DNA of 64,000 bases from Limimaricola sp. (GCF_016125575.1 NZ_WGLM01000004.1:312501-376500); one strand, 5' to 3'; positions 8,411-17,887 are shown, counted from the first letter of the stretch. Numbers and translations: made by a program. Notes: a model not told the origin generated them from the sequence alone.

Positions 8411-11349
8411 CGCAGCACCTCGGGTGCGGGATCGGCCGTCTGGTCCCATTCTCCAAAGCGCGAGAGGTGGTCGTAGCGCGAGACCTCGCCGCGCTGGAAC
8501 AGGGCCATGCGGGCCGTATAGCCGCGCGCGGGATTGTCCCATTTGCGGATCAGGCCGATGAAGCGTTGCAATACCTCGGCTGGGGGTTCGTTTTCGAGGG
8601 GGGCCGCGACGATGCTGGGCGAGGCACCCAATCCGATGAATTCGGCCGCCGCGGCCTCGGCAGGCCCGATCGTGTCGAACGCCCCTTCTGCAACCATTGC
8701 CGCCTCGAGAAGCAACTGCTTGCTGAACTTCGCCTGCTGTTTGGCGGAGGGAACGGTGCCTGTCTTGTAGTCGTAAAGGATCACACGGCCATCGGCGCAG
8801 CGGTCGATCCTGTCGGCCTTCCCGCGCAAGAGGAAATCGACACTGTCAAGGCGTAACTCGCCCATGACCTCGCGCGCGGCGATGTTGCCCCGTGTCTGCC
8901 GCGCTGCCTCGCCCTCAAGGAACCAGTCGGCCACGCGGTCAAGCCGTGCCCACCACAGGTGACGCATCGCGGGCCAAGGGCAGAGGGCATCCAGCACCTC
9001 CCGCGCAATCTCCATCAATCGTTCGCGCGTGCCCGGCGCAGTTGCCGGCAGGCCCTCACCAGAAAAAACCTCAAGGATCTTGTGCAAGACAATCCCGCGA
9101 AATGGCGCATCCGGTTGGGCGACAAGGGGCCCCAACTGCCGCAGCCGCAGGACCTCGCGCGCATAGATCGCATAAGGATCGCGGATAAGGGTTTCCACCT
9201 GCGTCACCGACAGCCGTCGGGGCCGTGCGGCGACGGGCGGGCAGGGCGAGGGGCGAAGGGCCGGCGCCGTCCGCGCGGTGGGCTGGCCAAGCTTGGCCGC
9301 CATTGCAACCCATCGTGCACCGCGGTCTCGCATCGCGTTCAGTGCGGCAGGACCGCCGTTTTCCGGCAAACCCTCCATGAGGTTGGTCAATCGGTTCAGC
9401 CAGCGCGACGGAACCGCCGCCGCCTCGTCCATGCGCAAGGACCGGGTCAGCCAGACCTCCGGCGCGGCGATGGCCTGCTGGAAATCATGTGCCGACAGGC
9501 CGATCCGCCGCTCGGGCAGCAACAATCCGGCCTCGGCCCGCATCTTTCGGTTCAGCCAGGGGTCTGCCTCGGGCAGCGCAGGCCAGACGCCGTCGTTCAG
9601 GCCGCCGAGGATAACAAGGTCGGCGCCCTGCACCCTTGCCTCCAGCGTACCCCAGATCAGCACGCGCGGATGCCCGCCCGTGGGGTTGCGCACTTCTTGC
9701 CCGGCGAGGATCCCTTCGAAAAGCGGCGGGTAGTCGCCCGGGTCAATCTCGCCCCCCGCATCCGCGTGACGCGCCAGATCATCGCAGATTTCGCGTGCTT
9801 TGCGCCCGGTGGCCTCATCCCACAGCGCCCCACCATCCTTGTGTCCCGGCCCGGAGGCAAGCCAGTGCGCCAGCTCCAGATGCAGCTCAACGAGCCTTGT
9901 CAGAGACTGTTTTCCCGCAATGCGCCCAAGTTCCAGCGCGCCCAGAACCCAGTTTGCCCAGGCCTGCCGATCGGCGTCGTCGCGTGCCGATGTCTTGGCC
10001 CAGTCGTGCAGCCCTGCGGCGTTCAGCGGCGGGGGCCGCTCGCCGCGCAGCGCCAGTTCAAGGTCGCGGGCGTGGCGCAGGTGATTGCCTCGTGCCGCGG
10101 AGGAATGTGCCAGCGGATGTTTCAGCACCACCAGCAGCGCCTCGGCATCGGGCGGGGCCGCCAGCCATTGCGCCAGATGGCGCAGGAAACGGCCGGGCGG
10201 TGTAAGGCCAAGCGGCTGGCCGGCGCTGTCATCAGGCACGATCCCCCAGCGGTCCAGTGCGGCGGCGACCTGACGCGTCAGCATCCGATCCGGCGTGATC
10301 AGGGCCGCGGTCTGCCTGTCTTCGACGGCCTGCCGCAGCCGCAATGCGATGGTTTCTGCCTCATCATGCTGGGTCGGTGCCTCGATAAGGCTGAGTTTTG
10401 CCGTGGCGTCGGCCACATCGGTCAGGTCGCGCCCTTCCGACAGCCATTGGTCGGTCACTGGCGCGGGCCGCAGGGCCAGCGAGACCAGCCGATTGCGCGC
10501 CGGACTGGCGGGCTGCGCTTCGTCCCAACGGCGCACCGCATCGGGACCGATCCCCAGCGCCGTCATCAGCCGCGCAAAGCGGAACTGCGGATGGTCCTCG
10601 CCGGTGAGCGGATCGTCCAGCCTCTCCCAGACGGCAGGAGGAAGGTCGAAATCGAACCCCGGCAGCACAAGAAGGCCCTTCGGCAATCGGGCCACCGCTG
10701 CCATCAGAAGTGCGGTTGGCCCGCGCGATCCGGTCGACCCTGCAACAATCACCGGATGCGGCGGTGGCCGGTCAGCCCAGCGCGCGGCCAGTCGTTCGAC
10801 CGCCAGCCGCAGGCGCGCCTCCTCTTCCGGCCCCTCGGCCATGTCCTGATATCTGCCCACAAGGTCGAGGAACTGTCGCGTCCTGTCCCAATGTCCCGAC
10901 AGGTCCGTGACGTCGAGGCGTCCGATTGTTGCGGGGTCCACCCCTTCAGCCCCCATCTCGGCCATCAGATTTGCCAAGCCGTCGGCCAGATCGAACGTAG
11001 CGGCGCGAGGCGCAATGTCCGGGAAATGGTCGATCAGGCGGGCGACCAGCTGCGCAAGCTCCAACCGGCGCCGCAACGGCGGAACCGGCAGCGGAACATC
11101 GGCGACGACCGGATCCAGCGCAACGTCCACCACGACCCGGATACGCGGCAGCAGTCTCGCCGGCCCGGCGGCGAAAAGCGCGGTCATGCGCCGCTGCATC
11201 CGGCGGGTGTTCACCAGAACCTCGACCCGTGCCAGCGCGTCAGGCGCGTCGGAGCCGAACCGCGTTACGATCCCGTCGACCACCCGCGCGGCAAAGTCGA
11301 CGCCGGGCGGTAGCGCAAAGACCTGCGGTGTCGCCACGGGCTCAGCCAT
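8407..11349 (-). CDS. addB: AddB, second subunit of the AddAB double-strand break repair complex
   Basis: About 980 residues from MAEPVATPQVF at 11349; this start overlaps the murU stop by eight bases, whereas the longer open frame would run through murU. The C-terminus carries the second PD-(D/E)XK nuclease domain, with the DYKTG motif and a following QLLLEA helix. The N-terminal part is the degenerate helicase-like region (VAGSTGSRGPTALL near 220) that in AddB proteins lacks robust helicase activity. It works with the adjacent AddA in break resection. Confidence 0.94.
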   Translation of the reverse strand: MAEPVATPQVFALPPGVDFAARVVDGIVTRFGSDAPDALARVEVLVNTRRMQRRMTALFAAGPARLLPRIRVVVDVALDPVVADVPLPVPPLRRRLELAQLVARLIDHFPDIAPRAATFDLADGLANLMAEMGAEGVDPATIGRLDVTDLSGHWDRTRQFLDLVGRYQDMAEGPEEEARLRLAVERLAARWADRPPPHPVIVAGSTGSRGPTALLMAAVARLPKGLLVLPGFDFDLPPAVWERLDDPLTGEDHPQFRFARLMTALGIGPDAVRRWDEAQPASPARNRLVSLALRPAPVTDQWLSEGRDLTDVADATAKLSLIEAPTQHDEAETIALRLRQAVEDRQTAALITPDRMLTRQVAAALDRWGIVPDDSAGQPLGLTPPGRFLRHLAQWLAAPPDAEALLVVLKHPLAHSSAARGNHLRHARDLELALRGERPPPLNAAGLHDWAKTSARDDADRQAWANWVLGALELGRIAGKQSLTRLVELHLELAHWLASGPGHKDGGALWDEATGRKAREICDDLARHADAGGEIDPGDYPPLFEGILAGQEVRNPTGGHPRVLIWGTLEARVQGADLVILGGLNDGVWPALPEADPWLNRKMRAEAGLLLPERRIGLSAHDFQQAIAAPEVWLTRSLRMDEAAAVPSRWLNRLTNLMEGLPENGGPAALNAMRDRGARWVAMAAKLGQPTARTAPALRPSPCPPVAARPRRLSVTQVETLIRDPYAIYAREVLRLRQLGPLVAQPDAPFRGIVLHKILEVFSGEGLPATAPGTRERLMEIAREVLDALCPWPAMRHLWWARLDRVADWFLEGEAARQTRGNIAAREVMGELRLDSVDFLLRGKADRIDRCADGRVILYDYKTGTVPSAKQQAKFSKQLLLEAAMVAEGAFDTIGPAEAAAAEFIGLGASPSIVAAPLENEPPAEVLQRFIGLIRKWDNPARGYTARMALFQRGEVSRYDHLSRFGEWDQTADPAPEVLR

Positions 11350-12028
11350 CGCGGCCCTCCAGCATCGCTTCGGCCAGCGCGATGTTTTCCGGCCGGCCGA
11401 CATCGCACCAGCGCCCGGAATAGACGACGCCGAAAAGCCGCCCGGCGGTGGCCATCCGATCCCAAAGCAGGTTCAGGGAAAACGCCGGCTCGGCGATGTC
11501 GGTCAGCCCTTCGGTTCGCAGGATTTGCGCCCCGGTATAAACCATATCGCCCCCGCGCCGCAGTTGGCCGTTCTCGGTGAGGGCAAAATCTCCCGCCCCT
11601 AGATGGCCAGTGGCCCGAGAGGTGGGAACCAGCAGCAAAAGCGCATCCATCGCGACCGGATTCCAGAGACTGGAAAGGCACAACAAGGGATTATCGCCGC
11701 GCCAAACCGCGTCGCAGTTCAAGGAAAAGACAGGGTCCGGGCCGAGGAGAGGGAGAGCCTTGCGCATCCCACCGCCAGTTTCCAGCAGGGCACCGCATTC
11801 GTCCGAAAGAAGCACATCCGACCCGGCAAGATGGGCCGCAATCTGGGCGCCGTGATGATGCAGGTTCACCACCTTGCGGGGCACGCCCGCCTGCCGCGCA
11901 ATCTGCAGCGCGTGGTCCAAAAGCGGAACCCCCGCAACCGGGATGAGCGCCTTGGGCCGTGTCAGCGTCAACGCGCCCATTCGTGTGCCGCGACCAGCGG
12001 CGAACATCATGATCGAGGCAGGCATCAT
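11342..12028 (-). CDS. murU: Nucleotidyltransferase, probable N-acetylmuramate-1-phosphate uridylyltransferase
   Basis: 228 residues. The start MMPASIMMFAAGRGTRMGAL has the nucleotide-binding GXGTRM signature of sugar-1-phosphate nucleotidyltransferases, followed by RPKALIPVAG. Together with the upstream AmgK-like kinase it matches the MurNAc recycling route known from Pseudomonas: AmgK makes MurNAc-1-phosphate and MurU makes UDP-MurNAc, bypassing de novo synthesis (and fosfomycin inhibition). The start overlaps the amgK stop (ATGATG; either ATG possible) and its stop overlaps addB. The exact sugar is inferred from context. Confidence 0.82.
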   Translation of the reverse strand: MMPASIMMFAAGRGTRMGALTLTRPKALIPVAGVPLLDHALQIARQAGVPRKVVNLHHHGAQIAAHLAGSDVLLSDECGALLETGGGMRKALPLLGPDPVFSLNCDAVWRGDNPLLCLSSLWNPVAMDALLLLVPTSRATGHLGAGDFALTENGQLRRGGDMVYTGAQILRTEGLTDIAEPAFSLNLLWDRMATAGRLFGVVYSGRWCDVGRPENIALAEAMLEGRDG

Positions 12029-13008
12029 GTGCGCAGCGCCTCGGCAAGGCCCGACTCTTCGGGCGACGGCAGCAGGGGTGCGATCCGGCGACGCAACAGG
12101 CCAAGGTCTGGATGGCCAAGGTCCTCGCCCAGCATCCGCCAGACCCGCGGCACAAAGGCGGCATAGCGCGGCTTGCCGTCACGACGGATCAGCCGGGCAA
12201 AGATGCCGAGGATCCGCAGGTTGCGCTGCACGGCGACCACCGCCATGCGCGCGCCAAACATGTCCGGGTCAAGCCCGCGTTCGGCGACGAAGCGCGCCGT
12301 CGCGGCGGCTGCCGTCGCGGGCGAAACATCGCGGCGGGCGTCGCGCAGCAACGACACAAGGTCATAGCTGGCGTCAGCAAGAACGGCATCCTGAAAATCC
12401 AGCACACCCAACCGCGCAAGGTCGCCTCGCTCGGCCCGCCAGACCAGGTTCTCTGCGTGAAAATCACGTAAAGAAAGGACCAAGGCCGGGTCGGTTCGCG
12501 CCTCCAATGCATCGCGTAGCGCTGCCGCGATGGCGGGCCCCGGGGCCGGATCCGTCAGGTACCATTCCGCCAGCACATCGGTCATCCCGGCCGCCGTTGC
12601 CGGATCCATCCGGGTCAGGCCGGGCGGTGGCGGAGCGGACTGCACGCGCACGACCATGTCCACCGCGGCAAGATAGGCCTCGGTTTCATCCTCGGGATGC
12701 TGGCGCAGCCAAGCGGCCAGTTGATTGGGTCCCAGATCCTCCATCACCACAATCCCCCTGCCGCTGTCATGCAACAGCACCTCGGGGGCTTGCAGGCCGA
12801 TACTGCGCAAGTGTTTGGCCATGGCGACGAACCGGGTGATTTCCCCAGCGCTGTCGCGGCCCGCGTCCATCGCGATGACGGTCTCGCTGCCTTCAGGCGC
12901 GGTCAAACGCAAGTAGCGGCGGGCCGACGCGTCGCCCGCGACGGGCGCGCGCCGCCAATCCGCCCACGGGCTGCGCTCAAGCACTTGGTTGAGTGTATCA
13001 TCCTGCAT
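12025..13008 (-). CDS. amgK: Aminoglycoside-phosphotransferase-fold sugar kinase, probable AmgK
   Basis: 327 residues with the APH/ChoK kinase fold: glycine/serine loop GDASARRY near residue 25, catalytic-loop FHAENLVW, and metal-binding LDFQDAV. AmgK phosphorylates the anomeric hydroxyl of N-acetylmuramate (and N-acetylglucosamine) released by cell-wall turnover. The pairing with murU and position after tsaE support this over a true aminoglycoside resistance enzyme. It overlaps the tsaE 3' end by 11 bases. Confidence 0.82.
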   Translation of the reverse strand: MQDDTLNQVLERSPWADWRRAPVAGDASARRYLRLTAPEGSETVIAMDAGRDSAGEITRFVAMAKHLRSIGLQAPEVLLHDSGRGIVVMEDLGPNQLAAWLRQHPEDETEAYLAAVDMVVRVQSAPPPPGLTRMDPATAAGMTDVLAEWYLTDPAPGPAIAAALRDALEARTDPALVLSLRDFHAENLVWRAERGDLARLGVLDFQDAVLADASYDLVSLLRDARRDVSPATAAAATARFVAERGLDPDMFGARMAVVAVQRNLRILGIFARLIRRDGKPRYAAFVPRVWRMLGEDLGHPDLGLLRRRIAPLLPSPEESGLAEALRT

Positions 13009-13468
13009 GGCGCAGCCCGTTCAGCCGTTCGGCCCAAGCCTTGGACCCGCTCAAACGAACGCGGTGGCGGTCTGCCAAAGCGTCAAACTGCAAGGAAAGC
13101 GCATCTTGCGGGGCCATGGTTCCCATCCGGTCTGGCCACTCTATCAGGCAGATGGCCGAGTCCAGCGCCGTCTCCAGCCCGAGTTCGGCCAGCTCCGTGA
13201 CATCGGTCAGACGGTACAGGTCGCAATGCCAGATTTCCGTCGTGCCGTCGTCATAGGTTTGCACCAGCGTGAATGTGGGTGAGGGCACATCTTCGTCCCT
13301 GCCAAGCCGTGCACGGATCAGCGCGCGGGCAAAAGCCGTCTTGCCGGCCCCGATCGGTCCGTCAAGCAACAGGCAATCGCCCGGCTTCAGCCGCGGCGCA
13401 ATCTGCCGGGCCAGGGCGGCCATCGCGGCCTCGTCAACGGGTTCGGCGGTCAGGATGGCCTGCGGCAT
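12998..13468 (-). CDS. tsaE: TsaE, ATPase for tRNA t6A synthesis
   Basis: 156 residues, normal size. P-loop GPIGAGKT at 37-44, the SPTFTLVQTY switch segment and HCDLYRL are family hallmarks. TsaE works with TsaB and TsaD in transferring the threonylcarbamoyl group to A37 of ANN-reading tRNAs; tsaD is also in this window at 24.1 kb. It is the first gene of the tightly packed tsaE-amgK-murU-addB-addA run; 48 bases separate it from the PAS gene upstream. Confidence 0.95.
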   Translation of the reverse strand: MPQAILTAEPVDEAAMAALARQIAPRLKPGDCLLLDGPIGAGKTAFARALIRARLGRDEDVPSPTFTLVQTYDDGTTEIWHCDLYRLTDVTELAELGLETALDSAICLIEWPDRMGTMAPQDALSLQFDALADRHRVRLSGSKAWAERLNGLRHAG

Positions 13469-13516
13469 GGCGCGAGTTTAGGCGCCAGCCATGCCCCTGC
13501 AAGGGCAAACGGCCCG

Positions 13517-15118
13517 TCATGTGCCGACGCGCAGCGTGCGGTCGTGGTCCTTCGGCGGGGCAAGGGTAGCGGTATCGCTACGCAACGGGCGGAAGGCCAC
13601 CACGGTGCCGCCTCCGGTCAGGCCGGCAAAGCGGTATTCCACCTGTCGTCCATCGGTCAGACAAAGGGTGCCGTCGTGTCCCTCCTGAGGGCGCATTGCG
13701 CCGAGAACGTCTTGCAGGCCGGACCAAAGCGGGCTGGGCGCGCAGCGATCCTGCCAAAGTCGCGCCTGTCCCTGAAGGTCCGTCTCATCCAGAGACTCGT
13801 CTTCGTCCAGGTACCACAATTGCCCGTAGGCAGCGTTGCGCAAGATCAGCGTTCCCAAGGGCGAGAAGACAGCCACCGCCTCGGTCATGAAATCGAGGGC
13901 GGACCGCTCTATCTCGATTTCGGCCCGGAACCGGCGTGTCAAAGAGACCTCGGCCGTGATGTCCTCGAACAGAAAGGCCAGCGCGCCATCGGGGTGGGGG
14001 CGCCCTGTCACACTGAAAGTCTGACCGTTGGGCAGATTCCAGGTTTCGCAATAGCTGCCCTGTTGCGCTTCAGCTTCCAGCGCGCTGACGGCCTCGCGCC
14101 ATGTTGCGTAATCCTTGGGCTCGGGCAGCATCCGTGCCTCGCGCAGCCGGTCAAGGACCATCTGGATCGAGGGACGGGAGCTGAGAAAACTTGCCGGCAA
14201 TCCAGTCAGCTCGACCAATGCCGGGTTGAAGGTCATCAACCTTTGCCCGCGGTCAAAAATCGCCAAGCCGACAGAAAGCTGGGCAAAGGTCTGGGCCATT
14301 GTCTGGACGTAGCCGCGCTGGGTGATCTCGGCGCGGGCAATCGCGGTGACGTCGATTCCGAAATGCACACTGTGCATGCCCCGTCGCAGCGACGTGATGT
14401 CATAGACTAGCGGTTCGCGTTCGTCGGGCAGGTGAAGTGAGGCGCGCATTACCTGCCGCCCCCGATCCTCCACCGGAATGGGCAAACCTTTGAAGAGGGT
14501 CTTGGGCGGCCATGCCGGACTGCTGTCGGACGATCGCACATCACAGCTGTCCGCGAGGTCGAGGTAGGCCTGATTGGCCCATGTGACGATGCCTGCCGGA
14601 TCCTGCTTCCAGATCAGCTGCGGGGAGTCGGTGGAGAGGCCCCGCAGGGTTTCCAGCTCGTCCTCCATCGCGGCCAGCGTGATGCGATCGATGACAGGCG
14701 CCATGTCGGTCGCCTCGCCCTCACGCAGGCGCAAACGTGCAAACCCGTCCCAGAACTCGGCATCAAGCGACGGCCCCCCCAAGATCGGCGCGGTCAACAC
14801 CATCTGTCCCGCGCCGGCAAGCGAAGACAGTTTCGCAGCGATGTCCGGAAAATGGTGGGAGAATACCGATAGGAATACGTCCCAGTCGGTCTGCCGGCCC
14901 GTCTTGCGCGGCAACAGCGCCCGGGCCGCTGGCGTGGCATCGACAAGATCTGTGTCGTCAAACAGAAATACGATCGAGTCCTCGGCCTCGCGCATCAACA
15001 TGCGCGCAGTCTGCCGCCCGCGTCCTTGCCAGAGTGCCAGCAGAGCAAGGACAAAAGAGGTGCCGATGGTGGCGACAGCCGTTACGAACAGCAATTCGAA
15101 GATGTTCTGTTCCGGCAT
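13517..15118 (-). CDS. Membrane-anchored PAS-domain protein without a kinase domain
   Basis: 533 residues. One N-terminal transmembrane helix (about 6-30) is followed by several PAS-like modules: a first around 45-150, a second around 150-250 (LIWKQDPAGIVTWANQAYL), a third with IFDRGQRLMTFNPALVELTG near 290, and a fourth near 415 (ALDFMTEAVAVFSPLGTLIL). I see no phosphoacceptor H-box and no HATPase_c motifs, so it is not a complete histidine kinase although its layout resembles the input half of one. It stands 74 bases downstream of regB on the same strand and may be cotranscribed. Sensory role is inferred; ligand unknown. Confidence 0.75.
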   Translation of the reverse strand: MPEQNIFELLFVTAVATIGTSFVLALLALWQGRGRQTARMLMREAEDSIVFLFDDTDLVDATPAARALLPRKTGRQTDWDVFLSVFSHHFPDIAAKLSSLAGAGQMVLTAPILGGPSLDAEFWDGFARLRLREGEATDMAPVIDRITLAAMEDELETLRGLSTDSPQLIWKQDPAGIVTWANQAYLDLADSCDVRSSDSSPAWPPKTLFKGLPIPVEDRGRQVMRASLHLPDEREPLVYDITSLRRGMHSVHFGIDVTAIARAEITQRGYVQTMAQTFAQLSVGLAIFDRGQRLMTFNPALVELTGLPASFLSSRPSIQMVLDRLREARMLPEPKDYATWREAVSALEAEAQQGSYCETWNLPNGQTFSVTGRPHPDGALAFLFEDITAEVSLTRRFRAEIEIERSALDFMTEAVAVFSPLGTLILRNAAYGQLWYLDEDESLDETDLQGQARLWQDRCAPSPLWSGLQDVLGAMRPQEGHDGTLCLTDGRQVEYRFAGLTGGGTVVAFRPLRSDTATLAPPKDHDRTLRVGT

Positions 15119-15192
15119 GAATGCGCAATTCCCTTCGTCCGCCGCGGGCCAAGGTCGCGTCTTTTGGTTAATTGATGGTTAAGCGGAGCCGA

Positions 15193-16563
15193 TCAGGCAA
15201 AGGGGCGGTTCTGGCCTAGGGCTGCCGACTCCTCGGCGGGCGGAACCTCGATACGTGCGCGCGGCCATGAGACGAGCACGACCGCACCGCCCGTCTTGCC
15301 CGACAACAGCTGCGCGCCGCCGTTTGAAAAGGTCAGCGTGGCGCCCGACCGTTCCAGCAGCGTCTTGGCAATGAACAGGCCCAGCCCCATCCCCTCGTAT
15401 CCCGGCCGCCGGGCGCGGTCCTCGCCATCGCGGCGCCGCCGCACGAACGGATCACCGATTCGCCCGATGACGGAGGGGGGAAACCCCGGCCCGTCATCAG
15501 CGATCCGCAGGCTGATCGTTCGGTCGGTCCAGATGGTGCCAAGCTCGACGGTGGCATCGGCGAAGTCCACCGCGTTCTGGATCAGGTTACGCAACCCATG
15601 AATGATTTCTGGCCGCCGGTTGATGACCGGTTCGCGTCCATCCCCTTGGGCGATCGTCATGCGCACGTCCTTGCCGCGTGACAGGTGCGGGTCGGCCGCC
15701 TCGCGGATCACGGTCTGCAACGGCGCGCGGCGCAGGTGCAGGTCGTCCTTGCCGGCCCGGCCCATCGACAAAAGAATGTCGCGGCAGCGGTCGGCCTGTT
15801 CGCGGATCAACATCAGGTCGTCGTGCAGGTCGGCGCTGTCCGTGCTGTCGGCCAGCAACTCGCCACTGACCAGCTTGATGGTCGCCAGCGGCGTGCCCAG
15901 TTCGTGCGCCGCGGCGGCGATGACACCGCCAAGATCTGTCAACTTCTGCTCGCGCGCCAGCGCCATCTGGGTAGCCAGAAGCGCTTCGTCCATGTCCTGC
16001 ATTTCGCTGGTGATTATGCGTGCATAGACACTGAGAAACACCGCCCCGATCATCAGCGCCACCCAGAACCCCACCTGCAGCAGCACCGGCAGGGCCAGCT
16101 CCTTGCCATCGATCAGCAGCGGCAGGTGGTTTTGCAACAGGCCCGAGATCAGGATGATCGCAACGGACCCCAGAAGGACCGTGCTGCGCAGGTGCAACAC
16201 GGTGGCGGCGATGGTAACCGGCGTCAGGATCAGCACCGAGAAGGGGTTGTTCAGGCCGCCGGTCAGGAACAGCAGCAGTCCCAGTTGCAACAGGTCGAAC
16301 ATCAGCATCAAGAGCGCCTCACGCTCTGACAGGCGCTTGTTGCCGGGATAAACGAAGAGGGAAAACACATTGGCGACGACAGACATCGCGATCACGCCGA
16401 TCGCCGGAAGCACCGGCATATCCAGCCCGATCAGCACATGACCCGCCGCCAGTGCGGCCATCTGGCCCGCGATTGCGACCCAGCGGATCGCTACAAGCGT
16501 ACGCAAGCGCACCCAGTTGCCGCGCGGCAGGTCGCGCAGGTCGTCGATGTCGGTGGGTGCCAT
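15193..16563 (-). CDS. regB: RegB/PrrB redox-sensing histidine kinase
   Basis: About 456 residues from the ATG at 16563. This start has an AAGG ribosome site and places the key residues close to R. capsulatus numbering: phospho-acceptor His220 in AAHELGTPLA (H225 there) and redox-active Cys260 in RCRDIL (C265 there). Six membrane segments occupy the first ~190 residues, and the ubiquinone-binding heptapeptide GGLNNPF is at 102-108. An ATG at 16596 or TTG at 16611 are alternatives. RegB phosphorylates RegA under reducing conditions, controlling photosynthesis, respiration and nitrogen or carbon fixation genes. It is divergent from senC-regA. Confidence 0.95.
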   Translation of the reverse strand: MAPTDIDDLRDLPRGNWVRLRTLVAIRWVAIAGQMAALAAGHVLIGLDMPVLPAIGVIAMSVVANVFSLFVYPGNKRLSEREALLMLMFDLLQLGLLLFLTGGLNNPFSVLILTPVTIAATVLHLRSTVLLGSVAIILISGLLQNHLPLLIDGKELALPVLLQVGFWVALMIGAVFLSVYARIITSEMQDMDEALLATQMALAREQKLTDLGGVIAAAAHELGTPLATIKLVSGELLADSTDSADLHDDLMLIREQADRCRDILLSMGRAGKDDLHLRRAPLQTVIREAADPHLSRGKDVRMTIAQGDGREPVINRRPEIIHGLRNLIQNAVDFADATVELGTIWTDRTISLRIADDGPGFPPSVIGRIGDPFVRRRRDGEDRARRPGYEGMGLGLFIAKTLLERSGATLTFSNGGAQLLSGKTGGAVVLVSWPRARIEVPPAEESAALGQNRPFA

Positions 16564-16589
16564 GGCGGGGTGACCTTGCATCTGGTGTC

Positions 16590-16630
16590 CGATCATTGTT
16601 ATTTCGCGCAACCCCGCCGATCAATGATCG
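16590..16630. promoter_or_regulatory. Dyad between regB and senC, candidate operator
   Basis: CGATCATTG at 16590-16598 and its exact reverse complement CAATGATCG at 16622-16630 flank a 23-base spacer; arm centres are 32 bases apart, about three helical turns. The spacer contains a smaller GCG-N6-CGC element (GCGCAACCCCGC, 16606-16617). The dyad lies in the short divergent promoter region, where RegA autoregulation is known in Rhodobacter. That this dyad is the RegA or another regulator's site is inference. Confidence 0.4.
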
Positions 16631-16652
16631 TGCCTCGCCCGGACCTCGTGCC

Positions 16653-17276
16653 ATGAACCCTCGCCTGATCGTTGCGGTTGCCGCGCTTTCGCTTTCGGCG
16701 GTTCTTGCCGGAACCGCGGCCTGGGTCAGTTTTCATGGCAAGGGTGATGCCTTTGCCTCCTGTGGCGCCAGCCAGGTTGCCGGGTCTGCCATCGGTGGGC
16801 ATTTCACCTTGGTGGACCAGACCGGCGCGACGGTGACGGATGCGGATATCATCAAGCAACCGACGCTGGTATATTTCGGATATACCTTCTGCCCTGATGT
16901 CTGCCCGCTCGACAATGCGCGCAACGCCGAGGTCGTCGCGGCGTTGGACAAGAGAGGCATCGACGTCACGCCCGTTTTCATCTCGGTCGATCCCAAACGT
17001 GACACGCCCGAGGTGATGGCCGCCTATGTCGAGAATTTCAGCCCGAAGATGATCGGTCTGACAGGGTCGGCCGCGCAGGTGGCCGATGCGGCGCGCGCCT
17101 ATCACGTCTATTACAAGGCGCATGACGAGACTGATCCGAACTATTATGCTGTGGATCACAGCGCGTTTACTTACCTAATGCTGCCCGGTCACGGATTTGC
17201 CGATTTCTTCACCCGGGACGATACCGCCGCCCAGATCGAGGAACGGGTGGCGTGCGACATCGCCGCGGTGTCGTGA
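16653..17276 (+). CDS. senC: SenC/PrrC (SCO family) copper chaperone
   Basis: 207 residues from the ATG at 16653; the open frame extends upstream only into the divergent promoter. An N-terminal membrane anchor (about 5-25) leads to a periplasmic thioredoxin-fold domain with the copper site: Cys80 and Cys84 in FCPDVCPLD and His169 in VDHSAF. SCO proteins deliver copper to the CuA or CuB site of cytochrome c oxidases; PrrC of R. sphaeroides also links oxidase activity to RegB signalling. It precedes regA by 59 bases, as in Rhodobacter. Confidence 0.95.
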   Translation: MNPRLIVAVAALSLSAVLAGTAAWVSFHGKGDAFASCGASQVAGSAIGGHFTLVDQTGATVTDADIIKQPTLVYFGYTFCPDVCPLDNARNAEVVAALDKRGIDVTPVFISVDPKRDTPEVMAAYVENFSPKMIGLTGSAAQVADAARAYHVYYKAHDETDPNYYAVDHSAFTYLMLPGHGFADFFTRDDTAAQIEERVACDIAAVS

Positions 17277-17335
17277 ATTGACCTCTGCAGGGCCGCGCCT
17301 AGCTGTGCCCCATGATTGACACGAAGGGCGAACGT

Positions 17336-17887
17336 ATGGAGATCGAGCTGACCGAGATCGGCGCCGACAAGAGCCTGCTTCTTGTTGACGATGACGAAGC
17401 CTTCCTGCGCCGGCTTGCCAAGGCGATGGAAAAGCGGGGTTTCGAGGTGGAAGTGGCCGAGTCTGTCACCGCCGGGCGTGCGATTGCCACGGCGCGTCCG
17501 CCGGCCTACGCAGTGATTGACCTGCGGCTGGAGGATGGTAACGGCCTCGACGTGGTCGAGGCGCTGCGCGAAAAACGCCCGGAAAGCCGTATCGTCGTGC
17601 TGACAGGCTATGGCGCGATCGCCACGGCGGTGGCCGCGGTCAAGATCGGCGCGACCGATTACCTGTCCAAGCCTGCCGACGCCAATGACATCACCAATGC
17701 GCTGCTGGGCGCTGGCGATACGCTGCCGCCGCCCCCGGAAAACCCGATGAGCGCCGACCGCGTCCGCTGGGAACATATCCAGCGCGTCTACGAACAATGC
17801 GACCGCAATGTGAGCGAAACCGCGCGGCGCCTGTCGATGCACCGGCGCACACTGCAGCGCATCCTAGCCAAACGCAGCCCGCGTTAG
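17336..17887 (+). CDS. regA: RegA/PrrA response regulator
   Basis: 183 residues from the ATG at 17336, chosen because GAAGGG precedes it at the right distance and because Rhodobacter RegA/PrrA has 184 residues; an ATG at 17312 has no ribosome site. The receiver domain has the acidic pocket LVDDDEAF, phospho-acceptor Asp62 (VIDLRLEDG) and the LTGYG and LSKP segments. A proline linker (PPPPE) and a Fis-type helix-turn-helix (ETARRLSMHRRTLQRIL) follow. It is the DNA-binding partner of RegB. Its stop overlaps the stop of the convergent HD gene. Confidence 0.96.
   Translation: MEIELTEIGADKSLLLVDDDEAFLRRLAKAMEKRGFEVEVAESVTAGRAIATARPPAYAVIDLRLEDGNGLDVVEALREKRPESRIVVLTGYGAIATAVAAVKIGATDYLSKPADANDITNALLGAGDTLPPPPENPMSADRVRWEHIQRVYEQCDRNVSETARRLSMHRRTLQRILAKRSPR

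Noticed and set aside
8959-11313. A 784-residue open frame antisense to addB
   Set aside because: It is the mirror of a highly conserved nuclease gene, has no ribosome site or domain and is arginine- and proline-rich, as expected for high-GC shadow frames.
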